DNA from: Microcaldota archaeon
Lineage (GTDB): Archaea > Micrarchaeota > Micrarchaeia > Micrarchaeales > Micrarchaeaceae
Reading direction: 5' to 3'
Assembly (NCBI GenBank): GCA_021829015.1
Contig: JAJZOJ010000025.1
Coordinates: 1 to 6,058, forward strand
Length of the DNA: 6,058 nt
The stretch's first letter is position 1. The number at the start of each line of letters is the position of its first letter. A model generated the notes under the pieces. It saw only the letters and a list, made by a program, of their open reading frames with translations. It was not told where the DNA came from and ran no database searches. The position numbers were made by a program, and so were the translations under genes. This document shows positions 1 through 5,995 of this stretch, piece by piece.

Positions 1-1
1 C

Positions 2-757
2 TACGAGCCGCACATAAGGAACAGGTTCATAGTATATGCAGGGGTGGACTACGAGAGGATACTCCGTGCCGCGGAGAAGGAAGCAGACATCATATTGTGG
101 GACGGCGGCAACAACGACACCCCGTTCATAAGGCCTGATTTGTTCATAACCGTAGCTGACCCCCTAAGGGTAGGGAACGAGCTGAGCTATTATCCGGGAG
201 AGACATGCGTGAGGATGGCCGACATCATAATAATAAACAAGGTGAACTCCGCGACGCACAGGGAGGTAGAGGACCTTGAGGCGCACATAAGAAGCGTGAA
301 CCGGGAGGCCAGGCTAGTGCGTGCGGATTCGATAGTCATGCCGGACAACCCGAAGCTGATAAAGGGGAAGGATGTGCTCGTCATAGAGGACGGGCCTACG
401 ATAACCCACGGGAACATGAAATTCGGTGCAGGGCTTGTCGCGGCGAAATCCTTCGGTGCGAAAAAGATAGTCAGGGCAAAGGATTACGCTGTTGGGGAGA
501 TAAGGAAGGTGTACGGCAAATACACCGCACTTGATCTTGAGCTGCCCGCAATGGGATACAGCCCAAAGCAGATAAGGGACCTCGAGGCAACTGTCAAAGC
601 CGCTGACTGCGATGTAGTAATATCCGCTACGCCGACCAACCTCAGGGATGTCATAAACATAAACAAGCCGATAGTGCAGGTCAACTACGAGCTGAAGCCC
701 CATGGCACAATATTGGACAATGCCATAAAGGGATTTGCTAAGAAGGCGAAGCCATGA
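2..757 (+). CDS. Cyclic 2,3-diphosphoglycerate synthetase-like P-loop protein (COG2403), 3' part
   Basis: The frame is open to the left edge, so this is the C-terminal ~251 residues of a protein usually near 450 residues. The GTG at 44 is an internal valine, not the start: the residues before it (YEPHIRNRFIVYAG) are family-like. Recognisable blocks follow: AGVDYERILRAAEKEAD, WDGGNNDTPF, VADPLRVGNE, YYPGETCVRMADIIIINKV, then the C-terminal domain with GPTITHGNMKFGAG and the end VNYELKPHGTILDNAIKGF. The N-terminal P-loop domain is outside the window. In methanogens the family makes cyclic 2,3-diphosphoglycerate from 2,3-diphosphoglycerate and ATP. In other archaea and bacteria the same family is annotated by homology only, so the substrate here is unproven. 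From memory, family members more often read GHE and NKVD where this protein has GNE and NKVN. It is the first visible gene of a coupled plus-strand operon. Confidence 0.82.
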   Translation, partial: YEPHIRNRFIVYAGVDYERILRAAEKEADIILWDGGNNDTPFIRPDLFITVADPLRVGNELSYYPGETCVRMADIIIINKVNSATHREVEDLEAHIRSVNREARLVRADSIVMPDNPKLIKGKDVLVIEDGPTITHGNMKFGAGLVAAKSFGAKKIVRAKDYAVGEIRKVYGKYTALDLELPAMGYSPKQIRDLEATVKAADCDVVISATPTNLRDVININKPIVQVNYELKPHGTILDNAIKGFAKKAKP

Positions 758-1149
758 AATTCGACTACAGGATAATCGCGATAATCCTTGGGGTGATGGA
801 CGGAGGTTACCTTACCATAGTGCATTTCCTCCCAAGCGCGCTTGCCTGCCCGACGATAGGTACCGTAGTCGACTGCGAGGCGGTTCTCAGCAGCGCCTTC
901 TCGAACGTATTCGGGGTACCGCTTGCGGTCCTTGGACTTGCATGGTTCATAGGCATGCTGGCATTTTATGTTTCAAAACACAGGGGCATTGCCCTCAACC
1001 TTTGGATGATAATAGGATTGGGTGGGGTGCTGTACTCCATATCTGCGCAGGCGATAATAGGGAAGATATGCATATACTGCGCGACCCTTGATATAATCAT
1101 ACTGTCCACGGTGCTCCTGTTCCTGTACCATGGCAGGAAGGCGCATTGA
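754..1149 (+). CDS. VKOR-family membrane thiol oxidoreductase
   Basis: This 131-residue integral membrane protein has four predicted hydrophobic segments, roughly residues 6-24, 52-73, 80-101 and 107-126. It carries the vitamin K epoxide reductase family signature: YLTIVH near the end of helix 1, loop cysteines C32 and C41, the S..FS..FG.PLA block at 47-58, and the redox motif C106-I-Y-C109. In prokaryotes such proteins reoxidise an extracytoplasmic DsbA- or thioredoxin-like partner using membrane quinone, so disulfides form in exported proteins. The size is that of a minimal catalytic domain without a fused thioredoxin, and no thioredoxin partner lies in the window. The ATG overlaps the upstream stop (ATGA at 754-757), indicating translational coupling. 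The family call is strong; the physiological partner and quinone are unknown. Confidence 0.88.
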   Translation: MKFDYRIIAIILGVMDGGYLTIVHFLPSALACPTIGTVVDCEAVLSSAFSNVFGVPLAVLGLAWFIGMLAFYVSKHRGIALNLWMIIGLGGVLYSISAQAIIGKICIYCATLDIIILSTVLLFLYHGRKAH

Positions 1150-2265
1150 ATGGAGATACGCGACCCGATACACGGAAACATCGAGATAAACGAGACAGTT
1201 GACAGGATCATAGACACGCCGGAGATGCAGAGGCTCAGGTACCTGAAGCAGCTGGACATGTCGTATCTCGTGTTCCCGGGGGCTAACCACACGAGGTTCG
1301 AGCATTCGCTCGGAACGATGCAGGTGACCAGGGAGCTCTCATCCAACCTGTACGGCAGGGAGAACGAATACATGTATGCGGGGCTATTGCACGACATAGG
1401 CCATGGACCGCTATCGCACCTCTCGGAAGGCATAATAGGCAGGCTGATGAAGAAGGACCATGAGCAGCTGGGCGAGGAGCGGATACGCAGCTCTGAGATA
1501 AAGGACATAATCTCAGACGCTGGGCTGAGCTTCAGCAGGGTGATGTCATATTTCAAGGCGCGTTCCGGAGCGGATATCGTAAGCGGGACCCTTGGCTCCG
1601 ACAGGATAGACTACCTGATGCGAGATTCCCACTATACAGGTGTCGCATACGGGGTCATAGACTACGAGAGGATAAAGGGCAGCATCACGATGCACAAGGG
1701 AAAGGTTGCCCTGATGGAGAGGGGGATTGCAGGCGCGGAATCGATGCTTATCGCAAGGTACTTCATGCACTCAAACGTATACACCCACCACGCAAAGCTG
1801 ATCGCCTCGAAGATGCTGCAGTATTCGGCATCCGCGGCAATAGAGAATGGGGATTTCGGAGTTGAGGAATTCGCGCAAATGGATGACGGGCAGTTCCTAT
1901 CAAGGGTGATTGCGTCGAAGCGCCCCAGCGCGTGCAGGATAGCATCCAGGGTGATGGAAAGGAACCTGTTCAAGAGGGCATTCTACGGCTCAGCAGATAT
2001 AAGCGGCGTGGAGGAGATAGAGAATGCGGTAATGAAATTGGGGCTGAAACGTGATGAGTTCATAGCGCATGTCGTTAGGCTGGGCGGCGTTTCGGACGAC
2101 ATAATGGTGGTTGGGAAGGATGGTGATGAGCTCGGGAGACTGTCGAAGTTATCCCCGTTCATAGGCACGCTTTCCGGAGTGCTGAAGGGCTCCAACAGGC
2201 TGGTCGTTGCCTGCGATGGAAAGAACATAGGCAAAGTAAGGGCCGCTGTGCTGAAGGCGCTGTAA
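1150..2265 (+). CDS. HD-domain phosphohydrolase (COG1078/SAMHD1-like, possible dNTPase)
   Basis: The protein has 371 residues and opens with the typical MEIRDPIHGNIEI start of this family. MQRLRYLKQLD (26-36) and the TRFEHSLGT block (48-56) follow. The HD metal ligands are visible: H52 in FEHS, H81-D82 in LLHDIGHGPLSH, and D151 in SDRIDYLMRDS. Relatives such as SAMHD1 and bacterial dGTPases hydrolyse dNTPs to deoxynucleosides and triphosphate. Archaeal COG1078 members are mostly uncharacterised, so the substrate is not settled. Residues ~170-371 form a family-like helical part (MLIARYFMHSNVYTHHAK) and a divergent C-terminus. The ATG at 1150 follows the VKOR stop with no gap (TGAATG), so translation is probably coupled. 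All key HD residues are present, so the enzyme should be active. Confidence 0.87.
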   Translation: MEIRDPIHGNIEINETVDRIIDTPEMQRLRYLKQLDMSYLVFPGANHTRFEHSLGTMQVTRELSSNLYGRENEYMYAGLLHDIGHGPLSHLSEGIIGRLMKKDHEQLGEERIRSSEIKDIISDAGLSFSRVMSYFKARSGADIVSGTLGSDRIDYLMRDSHYTGVAYGVIDYERIKGSITMHKGKVALMERGIAGAESMLIARYFMHSNVYTHHAKLIASKMLQYSASAAIENGDFGVEEFAQMDDGQFLSRVIASKRPSACRIASRVMERNLFKRAFYGSADISGVEEIENAVMKLGLKRDEFIAHVVRLGGVSDDIMVVGKDGDELGRLSKLSPFIGTLSGVLKGSNRLVVACDGKNIGKVRAAVLKAL

Positions 2266-2272
2266 ACCGATA

Positions 2273-2283
2273 GCTTAAAAACT
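2273..2283 (+). promoter_or_regulatory. Box A (TATA) for the tRNA-Lys gene
   Basis: An A/T-rich element, CTTAAAAACTT, lies in the 40-nt gap after the HD gene. Its centre is about 28 nt before the tRNA 5' end. That fits archaeal box A spacing for transcription starting a few bases before the tRNA, so the tRNA need not rely on read-through from the upstream operon. Confidence 0.55.
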
Positions 2284-2305
2284 TTGAATACTGATAACTA
2301 TTGAT

Positions 2306-2415
2306 GGGTCCATAGCTCAGCCTGGTCAGAGCGGCTGGCTCTTAACCAGTAGGTCGGGGGTCCGAATTGAATTTTTGAGTCCACTCAGAAGTTTATGGAA
2401 ATCCCCCTGGACCCG
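2306..2415 (+). tRNA. tRNA-Lys (anticodon CUU), split by a T-loop intron
   Basis: The acceptor arm GGGTCCA (2306-2312) pairs perfectly with TGGACCC (2408-2414). The D-stem is GCTC/GAGC (2315-2318 with 2329-2332), and its loop contains GG (2324-2325). The anticodon stem GCTGG/CCAGT (2334-2338 with 2346-2350) closes the loop CTCTTAA, giving anticodon CTT (2341-2343), lysine. The variable loop is AGGTC. The T-stem GGGGG (2356-2360) pairs with CCCCC (2403-2407), but these arms are 42 nt apart because 35 nt are inserted in the T-loop. Splicing gives a 75-nt tRNA with T-loop TCCGAAT. G2415 is the discriminator, usual for archaeal tRNA-Lys, and CCA is not encoded. One oddity is that position 55 is C rather than the almost invariant U. 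The next gene converges on it, with stop codons about 25 nt away. Confidence 0.93.
2367..2401 (+). other. Archaeal tRNA intron in the T-loop (position 59/60) with a bulge-helix-bulge motif
   Basis: The precursor folds as follows. The T-stem 2356-2360/2403-2407 is 5 bp. A 3-nt bulge AAT (2400-2402) lies on the 3' strand. A 4-bp helix joins TCCG (2361-2364) to TGGA (2396-2399). A second 3-nt bulge AAT (2365-2367) lies on the 5' strand. A 12-bp intron stem (2368-2379 with 2384-2395, including three G-U pairs) ends in loop TCCA. This is the canonical substrate of archaeal splicing endonuclease. Cutting after the second base of each bulge removes 2367-2401 (35 nt). Because both bulges read AAT, any equivalent register gives the same mature sequence. 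Confidence 0.9.
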
Positions 2416-2439
2416 TTCCATTTATTTCTTAAGCGATGC

Positions 2440-2958
2440 CTATTTCCTAAGCCTGACCATAGCTATGTGGGCTACGTCATTGCGCCTTGCCTCGCGGAGT
2501 GTTATCCTGTCTGTGGCTATGTCCCGGCGCACTATGCACGGGATGGTCTCGCTGTCGTCGGAGTCCAGCATCGAGAACAGCCTGTCATGCCATTTTACGT
2601 TAAGCGCATCGGCAAGGCTTACAGAGGCATTGGCCTCGAGTATTGCATTCTGCACAGGGGTTATCCTCATGCCCAACTCCCTTTTTATTATGAACGTCTT
2701 CCCGGGTTCGGGGGTTATGTCATTCCTGAATATCGTGAATACAGGCTCCCCGTTCCTCAGAAACCACGGATCCCTTATCACGTCGCGCACGCGGGCCTTA
2801 GGTTCGAAGTCCATGAAGTACCCTAGGCTGAATTTCCCGGAGGTCATTGATGATTTGGTGCTGGGAGAGCTGAATCCCTGGAAACCCAGATCCGCAAAGA
2901 GGCTCTGCGGAACGTAGCTTACGCACGTCTTATTGCTTTGGTATGTTTTCGTGGCCAT
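2440..2958 (-). CDS. Hypothetical protein, unrecognised
   Basis: About 172 residues if it starts at the ATG whose first base is 2958 (MATKTYQSNK...). An in-frame ATG four codons upstream, at 2970, gives 176. I prefer 2958 because the box A at 2988-2997 predicts a transcript start near 2966, and GTGAT just upstream could weakly act as a ribosome site. No known family is recognised. The protein has no signal peptide or membrane segment. It has a basic C-terminal part (CIVRRDIATDRITLREARRN), a DPWFLRNGEPVF segment and a KTFIIKRELGMRITPVQNAILEA helix-like segment. It may be a soluble nucleic-acid or RNA-associated protein, but that is only a guess from charge. It follows endA by 47 nt on the same strand and converges on the tRNA. 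The long open frame and codon use similar to its neighbours support it as real. Confidence 0.7.
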   Translation of the reverse strand: MATKTYQSNKTCVSYVPQSLFADLGFQGFSSPSTKSSMTSGKFSLGYFMDFEPKARVRDVIRDPWFLRNGEPVFTIFRNDITPEPGKTFIIKRELGMRITPVQNAILEANASVSLADALNVKWHDRLFSMLDSDDSETIPCIVRRDIATDRITLREARRNDVAHIAMVRLRK

Positions 2959-2987
2959 CCCATCACGCATTCCATACTCTTGGAAAC

Positions 2988-2997
2988 TATTTATTAG
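2988..2997 (-). promoter_or_regulatory. Possible box A for the hypothetical gene
   Basis: On the minus strand this reads CTAATAAATA, in the 35-47 nt gap after the endA stop. It is about 34 nt before the preferred ATG at 2958, so the transcript would have a very short leader. It suggests this gene can be transcribed independently of radA-dphB-endA, although read-through is also possible. Confidence 0.4.
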
Positions 2998-3005
2998 TTA
3001 GGGGT

Positions 3006-4178
3006 TCACGGCTGCATCCAGTCTATCTCGTAGTATTCGTATGCGCTTCCCTGAAGCTCTATTCTGCGGACCCTGTAATAAGTGACCGCGGTTTCCCTGT
3101 CGGCTATCGCGATTATCAGTTCCTGGCGCTTCTCCTTAGCCTCGTTTATTATCGCCGACAATTCCGCGCCGCCCAGGTATTCCTCCTCGCTGAGGGAGAG
3201 CATCCCGAATCGCGGCCTGCCCTTCTCAGGGGTCTCTATGTCGTTGTGCTTCCTGTGGTAGAGGTCGAAGTCTATGCTTATCGACTTGCGCCTCGTCTTC
3301 CCGGGTATCGCGAGTATGAATGTCTTCCTCACGGAATGCGCGAGTCTTATGACCCTTGCCCATTCGGATATGAGCAGCTTCGTGTCCCTGGGGAACACGT
3401 GTATTACGTGCAATGAGTGTACCCATCCGGGATTGTCCTTCACTGGCCTCGCCCCGGGGAAATAGACCCTGAAATGCGTGCCGAACTTGAATCCGGTCTT
3501 TATCACGTAGCCCTTGCTCCTCCAGTCCTTGTACACCTCGTACAGCTTGCCGAAGTCCGCCCTTCGCTTCGTGGCAAGGGCGGTTATCTGCCGCCTTGTC
3601 ATGTTTGTGACCTCGAGGGTCCCGTTCTCAATGAGGAACGTCGTCTCATATATGTCATACTTGCTGACCTTCCCGTGGCCATTCATCTTGTAGGTGCCGA
3701 ACTGGCCAAACCAGTTCTGGGAGTATAATTCCTCGCCCTTTTCCACGTCGTCAGATACTGTTACAAGGTCCTCCGGGAAGAATACCCCTTTTATCGTGCC
3801 TTTCCTGAGCCTGAGAGCTTCGGCCTTGTATTTCTTCACCTGCGCGGCGTTTGCATGGGCGCGGCCCTGGCCGTTCTCCGGGCTGCGTATCACCAAACCG
3901 CGGTCCCTCCAGTCCTTGTACGTGAAGTACCTGGCCATGAACTTCCTGTTTGTGTTGAATGCAGACGCTATGTCGTTGAATTCCACGCTTTCAGAGGTCT
4001 TTGAGTCGACGCATACAGCATTCCTTACGTCCATTAAATACAATGCCTCCTCGGGAAGCAGGACCAGCCTGCCGGATTCCTGGGTCCCGAAATGCCCGGA
4101 CCTAAGCATGTCCTTGGTTGATTGGTCAAGCACATATGCCTCCCTGCGTTGCCTGTCGAAATTGAGCATCAATGTCAT
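3006..4178 (-). CDS. endA: tRNA-splicing endonuclease, three-unit (epsilon-2-like) type
   Basis: This 390-residue archaeal splicing endonuclease cleaves bulge-helix-bulge introns in tRNA and rRNA precursors. The catalytic unit is clear: YKDWRSKGYVIKTGFKFGTH (216-235) leads to FRVY with Y239, then H254 in GWVHS, then K285 in LAHSVRKTFILAI. These match the Tyr/His/Lys triad (Y115/H125/K156 in Methanocaldococcus jannaschii). An N-terminal unit repeats the fold signature (LLPEEALYLMDV 40-51; YKDWRDRGLVIR 87-98). A C-terminal beta-like unit (~292-390) ends EKRQELIIAIAD, with Q where the catalytic lysine would be. The alpha-N/alpha/beta-C layout and length fit the homodimeric epsilon-2 enzyme of ARMAN-2, not the ~180-residue alpha-4 or ~300-residue alpha-2 forms. 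From memory, ARMAN-2 has a specificity loop with an essential lysine near 161; K164 in GTYKMNG could be its counterpart. Its ATG is 1 nt after the dphB stop, so the two are coupled. Confidence 0.93.
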   Translation of the reverse strand: MTLMLNFDRQRREAYVLDQSTKDMLRSGHFGTQESGRLVLLPEEALYLMDVRNAVCVDSKTSESVEFNDIASAFNTNRKFMARYFTYKDWRDRGLVIRSPENGQGRAHANAAQVKKYKAEALRLRKGTIKGVFFPEDLVTVSDDVEKGEELYSQNWFGQFGTYKMNGHGKVSKYDIYETTFLIENGTLEVTNMTRRQITALATKRRADFGKLYEVYKDWRSKGYVIKTGFKFGTHFRVYFPGARPVKDNPGWVHSLHVIHVFPRDTKLLISEWARVIRLAHSVRKTFILAIPGKTRRKSISIDFDLYHRKHNDIETPEKGRPRFGMLSLSEEEYLGGAELSAIINEAKEKRQELIIAIADRETAVTYYRVRRIELQGSAYEYYEIDWMQP

Positions 4179-4179
4179 A

Positions 4180-4944
4180 CTACCACTTCTTCCCTGTTAT
4201 CGCTTCCACAGCCTCGACCTCTATTCCAGTAAGCTCCGCAGGCACTACCAGCATGTTCATTCCTCCGTAATCCCTCTGCTTCGCCTCGGATGCGCTGACC
4301 ACCTCGACGAGCGAATCCTTCTGCGCGATCTCGTGGAGTATTATCAGCTTGGTACTTGGATTTATCGCGCCTTTCCTGTAATGTGCCTCCGCCGCCTCGA
4401 GGGCGGATATCGCATCCTTTATCGGGATCGTTGCTTCGCCCTCGGAATCATAGTCGAGGAGCAGCATCGAGTGCTCCCTGCGCTCCAGGTTTGCCGCTAT
4501 CTTCTCGTAGAAGGAAACCGGCTTGTACTTGCCAGACCACCTTGGTATCGTGCATATGCTGCCGAACCTGTAGAAGTCAAGGCCGCTCTCCCCCATTGCC
4601 GCGTTTATGGCTGATGACGCATGAAGGGCCCTGAAATGCACCCCCAACCGCCTGGCCTCTATGCACAGTATCTTGTGGGTCGTGGCCATCAGAGGATCGC
4701 CGCCTACAAGTATGGCTATGTCCCTTGAGGATGCCCTGCCCACGAGTTCGGAGGAATTCTCCTCCATGTCCTGCCTTGTCAATTCCGTTATGCGCCTTCC
4801 CGTCCTCTCCGATATGTATGAAACGTAATCCTGGCGTATCCTGCTCGTGAACCTGTCCATGTAGAGCTCGCAGTCCATGAGTATGTCCATTGAGCCGATA
4901 GGCATGTCCTTTTCCGAGAGCCCAAGTCCGACTAGAAACAGCAT
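4180..4944 (-). CDS. dphB: Diphthine synthase (EF-2 diphthamide methyltransferase)
   Basis: This 254-residue SAM-dependent methyltransferase of the tetrapyrrole-methylase superfamily has the normal archaeal DphB/Dph5 length. It methylates the modified histidine of elongation factor 2 (three methyl transfers to diphthine), the second stage of diphthamide synthesis. Visible motifs are the N-terminal MLFLVGLGLSEKDM, the SAM-binding LVGGDPLMATTH (79-90), HASSAINAAMGESGLDFYRF (108-127), and the C-terminal GGMNMLVVPAELTGIEVEAV. The start at 4944 puts the ATG at the exact family N-terminus, 11 nt after the radA stop. No strong ribosome site is visible in that gap. It lies between radA and endA in one transcription direction. 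No other diphthamide genes (dph2, dph6) are in the window. Confidence 0.93.
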   Translation of the reverse strand: MLFLVGLGLSEKDMPIGSMDILMDCELYMDRFTSRIRQDYVSYISERTGRRITELTRQDMEENSSELVGRASSRDIAILVGGDPLMATTHKILCIEARRLGVHFRALHASSAINAAMGESGLDFYRFGSICTIPRWSGKYKPVSFYEKIAANLERREHSMLLLDYDSEGEATIPIKDAISALEAAEAHYRKGAINPSTKLIILHEIAQKDSLVEVVSASEAKQRDYGGMNMLVVPAELTGIEVEAVEAITGKKW

Positions 4945-4955
4945 CGTATCGTCTT

Positions 4956-5906
4956 TCAGTCCCTTATGCCGTTAGGGGTTATCTTCATCACGCACTCCCC
5001 CTCGGGCATGTTCGGCGAGTCTACCAACCGCACTATCCTCTTGTCCTCCTTGCTCTTCTTAAGGTAAAGCCTTGTTGTTGCAGCATGGGCGAGCACGTTG
5101 CCACCTATAGGAGTGGTTGGATCGCCGAATAGTATCCCAGGGTTGTCCATCACCTGGTTGGTTATGTATACCGCGAGGTTGTGCTTGTCAGCGAGCAGCT
5201 GCAGCTTGTGTATGTGCTGGTTGAGCTTCTGCTGCCTTTCCCCAAGTGCGCCTCTCCCTATGAACTCCGCCCTGAAAAGAGCGGTAAGCGAATCGACGAC
5301 TATCAGCTTTATGTTCTTCTCCTGTATCAGTTTGTCGGCGCGCTCTATCGTGAGTATCTGCTGCTCAGTTGTGTTGGCCCTTACGACGAGTATGTTGTCA
5401 AGCACGGCTGTGGGATCCATATCGGCGGCTTTCGCTATCGCCTCTATCCTCTCCGGCCTGAATGTTCCCTCGCAATCGAGGAACAGCACGCTCCCCTCGA
5501 GGCCGCCCTTGTCCCTGGGCTTCTGCACGTTTACCGTTACCTGGAAGCCCAGCTGGCTCTTGCCGCTGGCGAACCTCCCGTATGCCTCGGTTATGGAGCA
5601 TGTCTCCAGTCCGCCGCCTATGAGCTCATCAAGGCTGTCAGCGCCTGTGGATATCTTCCCGACCTCCCGCCTCTTGCTGTAGACCGTAGCGCCGGTCTCG
5701 TATGCTATGGTTGTCGATTCCTTTGCGGTTTGTATTGCCTTCTTCGCGGCCTCTACGCTGACTCCAGTCATCTCATTAAGTTCATGGGGGGCCAGCGTGG
5801 CAAGCTTGTCAAGGGAGTCTATCCCAGATGCCCTTAGCTTCTCGGCGGTTGTCGGGCCTATTCCGGGCAGGTCCTCAAGCTCCTTAATGGACTTCTCCTT
5901 GGCCAT
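4956..5906 (-). CDS. radA: DNA repair and recombination protein RadA
   Basis: This 316-residue archaeal RecA/Rad51-family recombinase polymerises on single-stranded DNA and drives ATP-dependent strand exchange. An N-terminal helix-hairpin-helix domain (LPGIGPTTAEKLRASGI, 13-29) comes first, followed by the linker and GKISTGADSLDELIGGGLET (83-102). Next are Walker A GRFASGKS (110-117), LFLDCEGTFRPERI (141-154), Walker B LIVVDS (201-206) and the DPTTPIGGNVLAHAATTRLY block (262-281). No intein is present. ATG 5906 is chosen because MAKEKSIKELEDLPGIG is the family N-terminus. The frame continues upstream to 6047, but that part is hydrophobic, promoter-like sequence with no RadA homology. Walker A reads GRFASGKS where most archaea have GEFGSGKT, and the polymerisation motif is YETG (69-72) where relatives have F at the first position. 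First gene of the radA-dphB-endA cluster. Confidence 0.96.
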   Translation of the reverse strand: MAKEKSIKELEDLPGIGPTTAEKLRASGIDSLDKLATLAPHELNEMTGVSVEAAKKAIQTAKESTTIAYETGATVYSKRREVGKISTGADSLDELIGGGLETCSITEAYGRFASGKSQLGFQVTVNVQKPRDKGGLEGSVLFLDCEGTFRPERIEAIAKAADMDPTAVLDNILVVRANTTEQQILTIERADKLIQEKNIKLIVVDSLTALFRAEFIGRGALGERQQKLNQHIHKLQLLADKHNLAVYITNQVMDNPGILFGDPTTPIGGNVLAHAATTRLYLKKSKEDKRIVRLVDSPNMPEGECVMKITPNGIRD

Positions 5907-5935
5907 AAAATCAGACTTTAATTTATGGATAAAAA

Positions 5936-5945
5936 GGTATATAAG
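5936..5945 (-). promoter_or_regulatory. Proximal box A of radA
   Basis: CTTATATACC on the minus strand is a near-consensus archaeal box A. Its centre is about 35 nt before the radA ATG, so transcription should start near 5915 and leave a leader of about 9 nt. That agrees with the lack of a Shine-Dalgarno sequence before the ATG (GATTTTATG). Confidence 0.65.
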
Positions 5946-5954
5946 CGTTAGAAT

Positions 5955-5964
5955 GTATATAAAG
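5955..5964 (-). promoter_or_regulatory. Distal box A of radA (or bidirectional TATA)
   Basis: CTTTATATAC on the minus strand is a second, even closer match to the TTTATATA consensus, 19 bp upstream of the proximal one. It would start transcripts near 5934. Its complement (GTATATAAAG) could also serve a plus-strand transcript starting near 5985, just before the ATG at 5996. Confidence 0.5.
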
Positions 5965-5995
5965 TTGCCAACGGCTAAAATGCGCTTTGGCTGAC

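Noticed and set aside
44..757. GTG at 44 as the start of the COG2403 gene
   Set aside because: The frame is open and family-like (YEPHIRNRF) back to the window edge, so the GTG is an internal codon.
966..1556. Minus-strand frame of 196 residues
   Set aside because: It is antisense to the clear VKOR and HD genes and has no recognisable domain.
2306..2375. Truncated or pseudo tRNA lacking its 3' half
   Set aside because: The missing T-stem and acceptor strand are present at 2403-2415 and pair perfectly once the 35-nt BHB intron is removed.
2375..2917. Long plus-strand frame of about 180 residues across the tRNA 3' end
   Set aside because: It begins inside the tRNA intron and is antisense to the unknown minus-strand gene; the protein is low-complexity and Ser/Leu rich, as shadow frames usually are.
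3694..4614. Plus-strand frame of 306 residues
   Set aside because: It lies opposite the well-supported endA and dphB genes and shows no family features.
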